A stretch of 64,000 bases of DNA from Saussurea involucrata (Eukaryota > Streptophyta > Magnoliopsida > Asterales > Asteraceae): assembly GCA_033807775.1 (NCBI GenBank), contig CM066317.1, forward strand, positions 7,833,870-7,897,869, written 5' to 3'. Position 1 is the first letter of the stretch, and every line of letters starts with the position of its first letter. Under the pieces are notes generated by a model that saw nothing but the letters and a program-made list of their open reading frames with translations, made no database searches and was not told the origin of the DNA. Of the stretch, positions 23,586 through 34,974 are shown piece after piece. The translations under genes and the position numbers were made by a program.

Positions 23586-25797
23586 TATACTTTATCACAA
23601 ACATAGCTAGTCCGCCAAGCGTATAGGTGCTATCTCACCACGCTATTGGCCTACACGAAGGTTGTCGCGCTTATAGGGCTATCTTCCCAAGCAACGACCA
23701 AAAATACTACACCAAGGTTGCCGCTCTTATAGGGCTATCTTCCCAAGCAACGACCAAAAATCATACCGGGGTTGTCGTGCTTATACGGGCTATCTCCCCA
23801 AGCAACGACCAAATCCATACCGGTAAGCTATTCTGGCAGTAACCTGCCCTATCCGTCGGAAACCCGACACACATCACATAAAATCACATATCTCATATAT
23901 CTTTCAAAACCTATCACACATGAAAAAGCATGTAACTGAAAATACTAAAAACATATATAACTTGAACATAAACTTTTGCAACATATTTGCATACTATGCA
24001 TGCATCTCCGTTTTATAAATCACATGAACTCACCTGGGATTTGTAGGCTTCTTTGATCTCTTCAAACTTGCATCTACACAGATCATAACGATTTTTCTAT
24101 GTACTTTCATAAAACTACTCTCTCGGTCAACAAGACCATTATCTAACTAATACGTGCTTCTACTCGGTCGATCACTTAAGTGACTACCCAACTTAATAAG
24201 TCCCTCTAGACTCGACCTTTACTTTATATAAGATTTCGTTAACTCATCCGGTTAATATTTAACTCATGTCAAAAGGCTAAATAAAATCCCAAAGAAAACT
24301 CGTTTGCTTTGATAACCTTTTTAATGGTCAAACAAGGATTTGTTTCCCCGCCTACTTATTGCCCGAACTCCCGGAAGCTTTCAAAACAAGCTAACAGTCT
24401 ATAAATCATTTCTATCTTTCTATAAATATTATCTCGTTTCAAAATATGTTCTATGTATTATACATAGACGTTTTAATAAAATTCTCAAATCAAAGAATAA
24501 TTATAAATCTCCAGTTCGACTTGTCAGGAGTTTCGAAATACTAAATATCATGGGACCCTAAACATATTTTATAAAATTAAGGGTCATCGCTATAGATATC
24601 AACATTTAATCACTTTGAAAATCAACCTTGCAAATAATATCATTAAATACTTTGATTATCAAAATGAAAATCAAAACTTAAATTGAAAACTTGATCTAAA
24701 AACAATTTATTTATTTCATTCATAAATACTTTTTTTTCAAAATAAAACATTTATTATTAATAATAATGTCATGAACTAATCAAATGAGCGATGGACTCAC
24801 GTGTCCAGCATATGCATGGCCAACACATCAATATGGATTCAAAGGAACTATATAAGTTGTTATGCCATGCTTTGCTTAACCACGACCTTTGCATGCAGGG
24901 TGCGGCCGTAGCCTCACTACCCTGCCCACTATCGTCACCATCCCTATTTGCATATCCGCAACCGGAGGAACTGTGGGTTTCCTTCCTCACCTCACAAGCC
25001 ACCTCTCCGACGCAGCACCACCCACAACCAACTTTGGCCGTCGTTAGGTGCATCATCGTCTGCAGTTTCGGCCTACTGCCTGTCGGGATGTTGGGGTTCT
25101 GGCCATGGTTCGACGACGCTTTATATATATAACGACACTTTAAAACTCGAGATTCTCCGTACGATTTATGATACTATATATAACAACTTTACTATATACA
25201 TATATATATACATATATATATGATCTCAAGGCAATCGGACCACCTTTACATTACTTCTCGACCGCCACCTCTATTTTCCTTAAAAGCGAGGATTGTACGA
25301 ACTCATCAAATCGACGAGTTCGCGGCATCACTTGATCACTAACTCGACATTAAACGATGTATAACATCTTGGGTTGGAACCCGTACCCACAATGAATCAA
25401 CCGGAAGAAAACACTTACCCAAGGGACGATTTTCTTCACCAAATTGATGCCGCCGCATCCGCCTTTGGACGTCCTCGGAAGCTTGAATCTTTCTCCCTCG
25501 GCTGATCCTTTCTTATCCTTTCGTACCCACCAGAAATAAGGGCAACACAACTCTCTATTTAAAGATAAAATTTGAATTGAGAGTGGTTATCCAAACCCTC
25601 TCTTCTCGGCCGAAAGTTTCTCAAATATGGGTTTATCCCACTTCACATAATTTGACTTGATCAAACCCCAATCTAACCCTCTCACTTTTATGCATGAGCA
25701 TTTTAGCCCCCAAACCATAACTTGCACAACTTGGTATCTTTTAGCCTTCCTATCTTATTACATGCTTTACAATTAGCCCCCAAAATGGGGTGTTACA
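23586..25797 (-). repeat. Gypsy 5' LTR, segment right of the Sirevirus
   Basis: It resumes the LTR after the duplicated AAACA and is homologous to 5740-7961. Small deletions occur relative to the left LTR, for example near 25010. It ends GGTGTTACA. Confidence 0.85.
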
Positions 25798-26107
25798 AAT
25801 CTACCCTCCTTACAAAAATTTCGTCCTCGAAATTTGCATCGGGTTGAAATAACTAAGGTAGTTTGTCCTCAACTCCTCCTCAAGTAGCCAAATCATCTCT
25901 AACGATTTGAGAAACCTCTACTTCAGTAGTACTAATGAGATATTTTTATATTTTAACTTCTTTAGCTTTTGTACTAGCACCTGAACTAGCTCTTCTTTGT
26001 AGTTCAACTTATCTTAACCCATACTGTCTTTCGAAGACACCATAGTTGTCTAATCGACTGAGCACTTTCTTAAATTCAACACATGGAGGTACCAATATTC
26101 CATCTAA
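25798..26107 (-). mobile_element. Truncated second gypsy internal region
   Basis: This 310-bp segment is collinear with 7962-8271, including the PPT and the decayed chromodomain end, then stops abruptly at CATCTAA. It shows that the right LTR was once shared by a second, upstream element. Confidence 0.8.
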
Positions 26108-26320
26108 TAGTCAAAGTTTACGCCTTAAACACGAATCTTTCTTTATACAGGAATTGAGAAAATTTTAGCAAAAAGATTCAAATTTTTGTATAAAGAATAT
26201 CATCTTTCTTCCAAAATCCTCGCACAGAAACTGGAAGAAAAAGAAATTCGCATAAAGAAATTCCCAATATTTGCATTGTTTCGCTTTTTACTTTCAAATT
26301 TTCGGTTTTCGGTTTTCAGG

Positions 26321-26441
26321 ATGCTTACAACGACTATTTCACCAGTTCCATTAAGTATGCCGGCACCTCCAGATGCGAAGCTGACTCCAGTGATCGGTGG
26401 TGTCGCACCGCCGGTCAACGACAAATACGGTGGCGATGTCG
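26321..26441 (+). CDS. Candidate orphan exon, unrecognised protein
   Basis: An ATG follows directly after GGTTTTCAGG. The frame encodes about 40 residues (MLTTTISPVPLSMPAPPD...) before a possible donor GTAATCCC at 26442; read through, it ends at 26473. Base composition is richer in G+C than its surroundings. I do not recognise the protein and no further exon is visible downstream, where a MITE begins at 26530. It may be the start of a gene broken by the adjacent gypsy element, or chance. Confidence 0.25.
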
Positions 26442-26529
26442 GTAATCCCATCTTTTTAGCTGTCCAAAATTAATAACACAACAAGTCAACAATAAGACTC
26501 CGTTAGTTCCATATAATCATTAAAAAAAA

Positions 26530-26847
26530 GAGTAAATTACATTTCTCATTCCGGTGGGTTTTTTAAAATTTATATTTTTATTCTTATAGTTTTGAAATTG
26601 CAATTTTCATTCTTATGGTTTATAATTCATCATTTTTTTTGTTATTATGATTTAAATTTTATTGTTATTTTCATCTCTATGGTTTATAATTCAGTTCTAG
26701 TTTAGTCCTTCCTACTTAAAAGTAGTGTTTTGGTGGACACGAAAATAGAAATGAATTGCAAATTGAATAAAAACTAAAATTTCTAAACCACATGGATGAA
26801 ATCCGCAATTTATAGCAAACCACGTGGACTAAAAACGTAATTTACTC
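26530..26847. mobile_element. MITE with GAGTAAATTAC termini
   Basis: GAGTAAATTACATTT at the left and ACGTAATTTACTC at the right form inverted ends about 320 bp apart. The interior repeats wording such as TTCTTATGGTTT. The ends resemble those of the larger MULE-like element at 27319-36969, so this may be a deletion derivative. The TSD is unclear because of flanking A runs. Confidence 0.55.
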
Positions 26848-27676
26848 TTGAAAAAAAGAACTAATAAACCCCACATACCCGATTAATTGAAGATTAGGGA
26901 CTAAAATTGGTGAAAATTACAAACGTCAGGGACGAAAATTGAACTTTACTCTTAAAACAATAATATGTTTTTAAATAATATCAAAAGTCAGATTTGAGAA
27001 ACCTTTATTAATTTGTTAAAGGTTAAAACAAAGAGTAAATGCACTTATTATAAGATTAAATAATATTATAAATTTTAAATACTTATCATAATCACCTAAA
27101 TTGCATTCAAATCAAACGGTTATTTTAGTTTAAAAATTATAATATTTATTATATTATTAAAATATTCTATATATTATTTTTATATTAAAAATATTTAATT
27201 TAAGATTTCTTGATAAAATAAATAATAAAAAATAATTATTTCTTTAATTAATTAATTTCTTCAAATTTTAAGATATTCTCTATTCAAGAATTTATGAAAG
27301 ATTTTCTTATAAATTTAAGAGTAAATATCATTTTTGGTCCTTCTGGTCGCCACTCAGTATCAACTCCAATCCATATTTCAAACTAATTACAATTTTGGTC
27401 ATTGTGGTTGCAATTTTCTTTTGGATTTGGTCCTTGTGGTTTGTTTCTGTTAGCTTAAGTCAGTTAAGTCCGTTAACTGATGGGGCATGTTGGTCTTTTT
27501 ATAATTATATGTTATTTTAATTAAAATAAATAAAATATTAAAACAATCGTCTTCTTCCCCGTTAACTCAGTCTGCACAACCCGTTTTCTTCCCCCTAGCC
27601 CAACCGGAAGAAACTCTTCTGCGGCGACTCCCCCTCCTTTTTCCTCCCGGCACCCATTGTGATCTATAAGACTGTT

Positions 27677-27995
27677 ATCTAATATCACTAGTTATTAATC
27701 ATATATGATCTTGTTTTACAATCCGATATCACTTAGTTATTAATCATATGTGATTTTGTCTTGTTTTACAATCTGATATCACTTAGTTATTAATCATATG
27801 TGATTTTGTTTTAGTAAATCATATGTGATCATATGATCTTGTTTAATTATTAATCATATGTGATTTTGTTTTAGTAAATCATATGTGATCATATATGATC
27901 TTGTTTTACAATCTGGTATCACTTAGTTATTAATCATATGTGATTTTGTTTTTAGTAAATCATATGTGTTACAATGAAAAATCATATGTGATGTG
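27677..27995. repeat. Minisatellite of AATCATATGTGATT units
   Basis: About six irregular units combine TTAGTTATTAATCATATGTG with TTTTGTTTTA and a palindrome ATCATATGTGAT. Unit length varies (about 45-60 bp), so it has grown by unequal exchange or slippage. Confidence 0.7.
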
Positions 27996-28217
27996 AGGCT
28001 TGTCTGATACACATTGGTGATACATGTTAGACAGGTTTTGATAGATGAAAGAAAACGAGGGATGAGAATGTGCAGGGAAGGATTTGATCTGGACTTAAAT
28101 TAGAAAACATAAAATGACTCATATACCCTTACCATTTAATTCCCTTAATAAATGAATGGTTGGTTGAGAATGCTCCTCGTGTTTTCTTAAATTGTTACGA
28201 TTCTCGTTTGAACCTTC

Positions 28218-28277
<60 letters not shown>
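28218..28277. repeat. (TC)n(TA)n microsatellite at the insertion point of the copied block
   Basis: A run of TC dinucleotides passes into TA dinucleotides and stops exactly where identity to 44146-49519 begins. Confidence 0.9.
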
Positions 28278-28281
<4 letters not shown>

Positions 28282-28599
28282 TGAAAGAAAGCGGGGGTGA
28301 ACAGTGGGATTCCTCGCGATCGCGGTTCAAATTTTCAAAAATGGTCCCTGGAATTTTTCAAAAATGGTCCCTTGCAATTGAAAAGTCACAAAAATAAGCC
28401 CATCGCGGGATGAGCCCGCGATCGTGGGATTCCATTTTTCAAAAATGGTCCCTGCAAATTTAAAAAAGTGTCAGAAATGGTCCCTGGCCCGCGATCGCGG
28501 GCTCCCATCGCGGAAAAAAGGGTATTTTTGCAAACTGTGAGAGATTTAGGGCATTTTGGTAACACTTGGTTTGACTTAGGATATTTTAATTAATTTCCC
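28278..28599. mobile_element. Truncated right terminus of the palindromic MULE
   Basis: Matches 44146-44467 and is followed by TTATTTTAT (28600-28608), the right-hand TSD of that MULE. The left 2.4 kb of the MULE is missing here. Confidence 0.88.
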
Positions 28600-29181
28600 T
28601 TATTTTATTTCTGAAAACCTACAAACCAAAATCTTAAAACACTCTGAAATCGATTTTTAGTTTTTCCTTTTGGGAAATTAATTAAAATACCCTATGTTTG
28701 ACCAACTGTTACTAAAATACCCTAAATTTTTTCAATTTTGCAAAAATACCCAAAATACCCGCGATGAGGTCCCGCGATGAGGTCCCGCGATCGCGGGATA
28801 CGGTGACGTGGCACGTATTTTGGCCCCAAATGCCCCGCAAAGCCCATCAACTTTGGCCGCGGTGCACTTTTAGTCCCTGCCCGCGATCGCAGCCCGCGAT
28901 GGCCCGAATTTTACACTTTTGGTCCCTGAAAATTTACACTTTCAGCCCCTGTACTTAGACGAATCTTGCATGCTTTTACTGTTTTTTTTCACAATTATTG
29001 TACTTTGAAGACGGATTTGTGGTTGAAATTCATTTGCACTTTTGAGATTTCATCCACAAATATCAGTAATATGCAATTCACAATTCACACTTGTTTCTTG
29101 CTTTCTTTCTTGATTTCTCTCTTGCTTTCTTTCTTTGAATTGCTTTCTCTCTTGATTTCTCTTCTCTCATTTCATCCACAA

Positions 29182-29349
29182 ATGGCATCGTCATCAAACC
29201 CTAAGTCTACTCCTGAAAAAATGCCACCTCAAATCAAGGTCGCCATAGCAAAAAAGGCAGAAACCGTACGTGGTTGCAAAAGCAGGGTCAAAAAGATTGA
29301 AGATGAAGAGTCTGTTGGTCAGCGTAGAAAAAAGGTTCAAACAACCTAG
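29182..29349 (+). CDS. Small unrecognised ORF in the MULE left arm
   Basis: It encodes 55 residues starting MASSSNPKSTPEKMPPQ, Lys-rich and highly charged. Upstream is a CT-rich leader. The identical frame is at 45049-45216. It could be a captured gene fragment or an element-specific small gene. I do not recognise it, and expression is unproven. Confidence 0.3.
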   Translation: MASSSNPKSTPEKMPPQIKVAIAKKAETVRGCKSRVKKIEDEESVGQRRKKVQTT

Positions 29350-29512
29350 CCAAGGGTCAGAAAGATTGAAGATTTTATGAGGCGGAGGATTTTGCAACGA
29401 GTAATAGGAAGATTGAGGATCTCTATAATGAAGCCCTGGAAGGTCAATTCCTTTCAAACTAGATAGCATATGTATGTGTGTATATATAATATGAATATAT
29501 ATAGCTACATAG

Positions 29513-29590
29513 GCATTTCGGTAAACTGGGAGAGATTTGTGCCATTTCGGTAACACAACCTTTGACTTGTGGCATTTTAATTAATTTCCC
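29513..29590. repeat. Internal degenerate MULE terminus
   Basis: The sequence from CATTTCGG to TTTTAATTAATTTCCC parallels the right terminus of this family (compare 44400-44467). It lies 919 bp from the left end of the element and has no matching TSD beside it. Confidence 0.6.
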
Positions 29591-29774
29591 TATAATAATA
29601 TATATGATAATTCCATATCAACAATAATATCATTTACAAATCAACGTTTAGATCAACAGTATCATATGTGTTTGTTCCATATGGTTCAAGTTGTGACGGG
29701 CCCGTGGTGTGACTGACTGAATGTCTCCTTGGCACGGTTGAAGGGGCGGGATTTGGACACTCTCCACGAGTATG

Positions 29775-32148
29775 TCATACGCATTGGCACCGAGTACATC
29801 TTCGTTGTATCGAACTTTCACCACGTGATGGACGTCGGTCGTTCTTTCTCGGTCTCCCGGCCCTGTTCTTATCCATTAAAGGTGGATAGCATGGTGGAAG
29901 CGGGTCGGGTGGATACACCCATGCTGCAGGGGGTCCAGCTGGGTTTATTACCTCCACGTATGTTTTCCGGTAATATTTGGACGTGAAGAAAGGTACAGCC
30001 AAGTCGCTGCAATCTGTACGACTCATATATCTTGCTGCAGCGATGGCATGGCCGCACGGTAACCCAGATTTATCCCATTCGCGACACGAACAAAGGTGGT
30101 CTTCCATATTCACAATCGCGTGAATATAGTCATCATGCACCTCGTACTTCCCATACCCGATTGCTCTTACCGGCCATGTCGCCGCACGACGCGCCCTGTA
30201 CTGAACGATATTCTCCGTCGTTGGTGTGAGTGCATTTTGCATCTCAGCTCCTTTTAGGCGTCGAATTTGGTACCACTCTTGTTGAAAGGCCCGAAAGTAG
30301 TCCATAAGATTAACAATCGGACATCTACGCGCAAAACGAGAGAGTGCATTCACAGACTCTGCACTATTCGAGGTCAGAATGTCATACCGTTGTCCAGGAA
30401 AATGGGCCGCGGTCCAGCATCGTCAAAGACTTTGGCTGCGTCCTTGACACTGTATCGTAGCATATTCATGTACTTGTTAAACTCCCGATCCGTATATGCT
30501 CTGCATGCCGCCCAATAGACATCCTTGTAGGTGGTAATACGTTTGTCCTTGGATTTGGCGTTCATCTCCAAATGTCGACAGCATATGGCGTGAGGGGCGT
30601 TTGGGTACATGGCAGAGATTGTGGCGCTTATGGAAGGAGCCCTGTCAGACATAAACACCAACCCTTGCGGGTCTCCGATAGCTTGTCTCAACATGGACAT
30701 AAACCAAGTCCACTCGTCCCCGGTTTCAGACTTGCCTACGCTGAAAGCTACTGGAACGATGGAGTTATCCCCGTCCATGGCAACCGCCAGGAACATCATA
30801 CCCAAGTAACGGCCCTTTAAATGGGTTGCGTCTATTATCAGGACACGACGTAGATTTGCCAGAAATGTGCGGATCTGCAAAAACATAGGTTAAAATGTTA
30901 TAGTTTATAATGTGTAAACATATGACGTGTTAAAATACGTACCGCGGGTCCAAGGGCCACGAAGCACATCTCAAATCGTCCACGTGAATCGGTCTGTAGC
31001 TGCGTGACAGTACCAGGGTTCTGCAGCTGCAAATTATATAAATATGTCGGGAGTCGTTCATACGACTCCTCGAACGTGCCTCTCACCATAAACATTGCAT
31101 GGCAGCACGCACGCCACGCTTGGTGGTAATCAATCATGACGCTGAACTGCCGGTGAACGTCGTGGACGATGTCCTTTGGACGCAATGACCTGCTAACATC
31201 AAGAAATTTGTTTTTCAGGATCGCACCCAAAGTCTTTTTGCCGGCTTGTTTGTGGTGGGGATTAAGTTGCGTCCTCGTACAAGTGTGTACGTCGTGCAAC
31301 TTTCTAATCATTATCGCCCCTCCTTTGGGACCCGTGTGAATCACGTACAACCTCCACTCACACTTTTCTCTAGCACATTCAACTATGTATTTGCTTTTGT
31401 CAGATGCCCGCACGCGACTTTGGAAACCCTCTTCCAAGAACTTGAGTCCGATCTGACTTGCTAAGAGATCCTTCGAATCGAATATCTGACCTGCTGTTAA
31501 ACTTTCAATGCGAATATAAGGTGTAGGTTTGTAGCTTTGTGTCTGGGTATGGGAGTCTGGAAGAATAGGGGGCATATCAAAAAAGTCATTTATCTGACTA
31601 CATGATTTTCTACTAGGGGTATATTCTTCGTGATCATCATTATCGGTGTCTGATCTGTCTATTTCAGAATTACCCGTTCTGAAAACGTGGGTTTCGTCAT
31701 CAGCAACTCCAGCAGTACGCCATTCGTGTGGTTGTGGTGGTTGTTGTTGTTGAGAATCAGGCTGCTCTATTTGGAGGTCTTCGTCGTCATCGCCCTCCTC
31801 GTCACCGTCGTCGTCACCGTCGTCGTCACCGTCGGATACGCCGGGATACACAAAGAGTAATGGGGGTCTTTCTGAATCGACTGCAAGGTGCAGAAAAGTA
31901 GAGATATCCCCATCGTTGGATAAATCCACAAATGACCCATCGCCATTTTTAAACACTAACTTGCAAACATCAGAAGAGTTGATTCCACATTTTTGCATGG
32001 CGTATGCAACAAACTTCTGATAAGTATAGTTTACTGACGCTTTTACACCATGCTTAGATTTATAAGCAAAATTCCACTCATTGTTATCTTGCACCCATTC
32101 ACCATCAAAACAGAAATATAGCTTAGCTTTTGCAACAGATGAACTCAT
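29775..32148 (-). pseudogene. mudrA: MuDR-type MULE transposase, copy 1, with frameshift and premature stop
   Basis: Exon 1 (30943-32148, 402 codons) holds an N-terminal PB1-like domain (KLYFCFDGEWVQ), an acidic Asp/Gly/Glu tract, a Gln-rich patch and the MuDR DNA-binding domain (ECAREKCEWRLYVIH). A 68-bp GT-AG intron (30875-30942) joins it in phase 0 to the DDE domain (LIIDATHLKGRY, then MSDRAPSI, then CRHLEMN). Near 30390 the frame shifts; the new frame continues from RYDILTSNSAESVNAL to a SWIM zinc finger (CSCREWDKSGLPCGH). A TGA at 29775 cuts into the C-terminal zinc-knuckle region. Both lesions are also in copy 2. The family cuts and pastes Mutator elements; this copy should be inactive. 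Confidence 0.9.
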
Positions 32149-32724
32149 TTTTTCAGTAGTATCTCAAACACAAAATATTGCAGAAAGAAATATTGCAACA
32201 ATGAAATCGTTGTGTGGGGATTATGGCTTGCATTTTACGTCTATTTATCAATGAAACAACCAACATATCAGAAAACCAATCTCTCATTTCATCCACAAAC
32301 TGGTATTCCAAAAACATTGATTTAACATTGATTCAAACATGCAAATGAATTTCAACCACAAATCGGTCTTTAAAGTGCAATAATTGTGGAAAAAAACAGT
32401 AAAAACATGCAAGATTCGTCTAAGTTTAGGGGCTGAAAGTGTAAATTTTCAGGGGCTGAAAGTGTAAATTTCAGGGACCAAAAGTGTAAAATTCGGGCCA
32501 TCGCGGGCTGCGATCGCGGGCAGGGACCAAAAGTGCACCGCGACCAAAGTTGAGGGGCTTCGCGGGGTATTTGGGGCCAAAATACGTGCCACGTCACCGT
32601 ATCCCGCGATCGCGGGACCTCATCGCGGGTATTTTGGGTATTTTTGCAAAATTAAAAAAAATTAGGGTATTTTGATAACGGTTGGTCAAACTTAAGGTAT
32701 TTTAATTAATTTCCCTTTCCTTTT

Positions 32725-33648
32725 CTTTTTTGTGTGTGAGGTGTTACATTTTCTGAACTTTCTTCTCAAAATGTTATTGCTAAAAATTCATACAATTTTT
32801 TTTTCTAAACAAAAAACCTTACAATTTATAAAAGTTCATTTTTTTGGCAAATTGAGTAAGAGTTAGGGCCATTTAGTTTTTTTTTTAATTGTTTTCTTTA
32901 AGGTGTGTTTGTTACTCTGGACTGAACATAACAGATTTCACTGGCCCATGTTTGATAGATCTTTTATGTGGAACAGACGATAACAGAGACGAACAAGGTG
33001 CAACATGTCTATTCCACCCTCACCCCATGGAACAAGGTGGAACAGACTTATGTTTTACCAATATAATCTCAAAATAAATCTAATTCTCTTCTAAAATATC
33101 AAATACACATTCTATTTTATATTTTATTCACTCTTTAAATTTTATTCATTGTATTTTATCAAATGTTATGTGTTCTGTTTTGTCACTTTTTAACATGTAT
33201 CTTTCATTTTACAATATGATCTAAGAAAATGTTTCACTTTTATATTTTTTTATAAGATGAAAACATATATGTGAAACAATACCTTAAATAATAGTCTTTT
33301 TGATTAAAAAAAAACATGTAAAAATAATATATTTTGAGATTATTTCTCACCGGTTTGTAACCTTGTATGGTTCTCATATTCACACACATACCCATAAGGT
33401 GAGAAGCGTAGTAAAGGATCTGAACCCTTGTCCTTGCTTATATATATAAGAACCCGAGAACCGTCCATATCGCGACATGTGGCATATTCATACGAATATG
33501 AACGTGTTATTTATCATGGATGTCGTCATACTATACTTATAATGAATGTATGATTCATGATGAATAACATATGCATATTTATCATAAATGTGATTCGTGA
33601 TAAATGATCATCTTGAGTACGAACATGAGGCGCATGTGGCATGCTATG
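32725..33648. other. Right flank carried in the duplicated block, no gene
   Basis: AT-rich. Positions 33440-33620 contain several short palindromes such as ATTCATGATGAAT and CATATTCATACGAATATG. No supported frame. Confidence 0.6.
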
Positions 33649-33857
33649 GTCAGGTTCAAGAGAAAATCTCAAATAATTAGAAAACTAAAGAACACCCTTA
33701 TAAACATTGATTCAATATAATCCAAAGGATATTAAAAATCAGCAAGTAAACTAATTATAATTAATGAAAAAGGGAATTAAGGTAATTTGAGCACTATATC
33801 AGATATGGAAAATACAACAAAGGCACAAATCGTTTCCCTATAATTATGGAGATCACA

Positions 33858-34100
33858 GTTTTTCGGCGAGAACTTGCAGATTCCGGCGAGTTGACGGTTC
33901 TCCGGCGAAAACTTGCAGATTCCGGCGAAAACTTCCAGATCCCGGCGAAAACTTGCAGATATGCACAAATGCATATATATGCACAATTGTGCATATTATG
34001 CACTTCCGGCGAGTTGATGGTTCTTCGACGAAAACTTGCAGATTCCGGGGAAAACTTGCAGATATGCACAAATGCATATATATGCACTTGTGCATATTAC
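33858..34100. repeat. Minisatellite of TTCCGGCGAAAACTTGCAGA units
   Basis: About seven degenerate 20-bp units are interspersed with two copies of a 35-bp ATGCACAAATGCATATATATG-type palindromic stretch. The array overlaps the 3' end of the DUF4408-like frame. Confidence 0.7.
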
Positions 34101-34634
34101 CGCCGATGTCTCCACGGCCGCCGGCGATTCAACCACCGCAACCACCGGTTTAGCAGTACGAGCGTCTACAAATATTTTCTTATGATTATTATACTTTAGA
34201 TCGTCGTAGTAGATTCCAGAACCACCAGATTCATTTTCGGTTTCCGAACGACGAGAAAGCACGTAACAAACCACGACAATTACATTTCCGACGAGAAAAA
34301 CAACGTGCTGATTCATCACGTAAGACGAAAACGCAACGAGAAACTCGCCGGAAAGTTTGAAAACCAAAGGAAGACGAGTCGACGACCACGAAATCAACGC
34401 AACAGCAACGAAAACCTCGATCAATTGGATTAAATTCGTCAGATTCGTAAACCTTCTGTATCTCGCAACCGCATTATCCTTCTCCGCTTTAACACTGTCA
34501 ACAAAATCGTATGTGGAATCCACGATGTGAGTGAGATAATATGGTGGCCGAAGGTGGTGACGGCGGCTGAGAAGAAAGGTGAGAAGAGAAAGAGATTGAA
34601 ACCCTAGAATGTGAAAGGGAAAGGGGATATTCAA
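33996..34634 (-). CDS. DUF4408-like membrane protein fragment (212 codons)
   Basis: The middle of the frame, YRRFTNLTNLIQLIEVFVAV then LPLVFKLSGEFLVAFSSYV then HVVFLVGNVIVVVCYVLSRR, has two hydrophobic segments. It resembles plant DUF4408-type proteins of unknown function. The N-terminus (MNIPFPFHILGFQ...) and the Cys/Tyr/Ile-rich C-terminus, encoded by the minisatellite, look non-native. It lies inside a foldback element, so I infer a captured fragment of a host gene. The start codon choice is uncertain, and a real intronless gene invaded by repeats cannot be excluded. Confidence 0.45.
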   Translation of the reverse strand: MNIPFPFHILGFQSLSLLTFLLSRRHHLRPPYYLTHIVDSTYDFVDSVKAEKDNAVARYRRFTNLTNLIQLIEVFVAVALISWSSTRLPLVFKLSGEFLVAFSSYVMNQHVVFLVGNVIVVVCYVLSRRSETENESGGSGIYYDDLKYNNHKKIFVDARTAKPVVAVVESPAAVETSAVICTSAYICICAYLQVFPGICKFSSKNHQLAGSA

Positions 34635-34832
34635 GAAAGAGGACGTTTTGGTTTTTTTATAACATATTCCAATTTTACCCTCTAATGCATTTGTATACCC
34701 TTATGAAATATACCATGAGCTTCTTTTTATTTACAAAATTGTCATTGAGATAATAACCATTAGATTATCTCATCCTACGTGTGTAAGGGTGTTCTTTAGT
34801 TTTTCAGCTATTTAAGGTTTTCCCTTGAACCC

Positions 34833-34836
<4 letters not shown>

Positions 34837-34882
<46 letters not shown>
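34837..34882. repeat. (TA)n microsatellite
   Basis: Uninterrupted TA dinucleotides bounding the foldback element on its right. Confidence 0.95.
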
Positions 34883-34885
<3 letters not shown>

Positions 34886-34974
34886 TGGATTATATACTCC
34901 CAGATAATACACGTGTTATCTTATTACACCAATCATGTACTTGTAAAATGTTGAAATTTCGTTCTTAAGTTTTT

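Larger units (their letters stand above)
5374..26107 (-). mobile_element. Ty3/gypsy chromovirus, LTR-int-LTR-partial int, interrupted by a Sirevirus
   Basis: Two LTRs beginning TGTCACACCCC and ending GGTGTTACA occupy 5374-7961 and 10678-11038 plus 23586-25797. A primer-binding site complementary to initiator tRNA-Met lies at 10661-10676 and a polypurine tract at 7964-7976, so the element runs on the minus strand. After the right LTR, 25798-26107 repeats internal bases 7962-8271 with only trivial differences, then stops. The arrangement is therefore a truncated tandem sharing one LTR, as expected from recombination between LTRs. The internal domain is only 2.7 kb and badly decayed, so the element could move only in trans. 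The 5-bp TSD AAACA shows the Sirevirus entered the right LTR later. Confidence 0.85.
28672..32715. mobile_element. mudrA-type MULE, copy 1 (4044 bp)
   Basis: The termini are GGGAAATTAATTAAAATACC at 28672 and its complement ending at 32715. They extend into about 300-bp inverted repeats with CCCGCGATCGCGGG. A perfect 9-bp TSD TTTCCTTTT lies at 28663-28671 and 32716-32724. It encodes a Mutator transposase on the minus strand (29775-32148, inactivated) and a small plus-strand frame (29182-29349). A second, degenerate terminus lies inside at 29513-29590, suggesting that the left part came from another element. Confidence 0.92.
28278..33648. repeat. 5371-bp duplicated block, copy 1
   Basis: It is essentially identical to 44146-49519. 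The only length differences I see are one T fewer near 28988 and four bases fewer (one ACGC unit) near 31107. It contains a 322-bp piece of the palindromic MULE, a complete mudrA-type MULE and 933 bp of right flank. It sits between a TA microsatellite and the left arm of a foldback element, with no target duplication. Copy 2 has intact context on its left, so this is the derived copy. Confidence 0.92.
33649..34836. mobile_element. (TA)n-flanked foldback element carrying a gene fragment
   Basis: The left arm GGTCAGGTTCAAGAG...AACTAAAGAACACCC is matched in inverted orientation by GGTGTTCTTTAGTTTTTC...CCTTGAACCCC at the right. TA microsatellites lie outside (34837-34882, and 28240-28277 before the 5.37-kb insertion). 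Elements of the same design lie in the kinase intron (53311-53535). It resembles Micron-type elements, which sit in TA microsatellites. Confidence 0.65.

Noticed and set aside
29729..30820. Plus-strand frames opposite the MULE transposase
   Set aside because: Shadows of the minus-strand DDE and SWIM coding sequence; repeated identically in copy 2 for the same reason.
28278..33648. The 5.37-kb block as a Helitron
   Set aside because: Its ends are neither TC nor CTRR and no 3' hairpin is present; the left edge cuts through another element.
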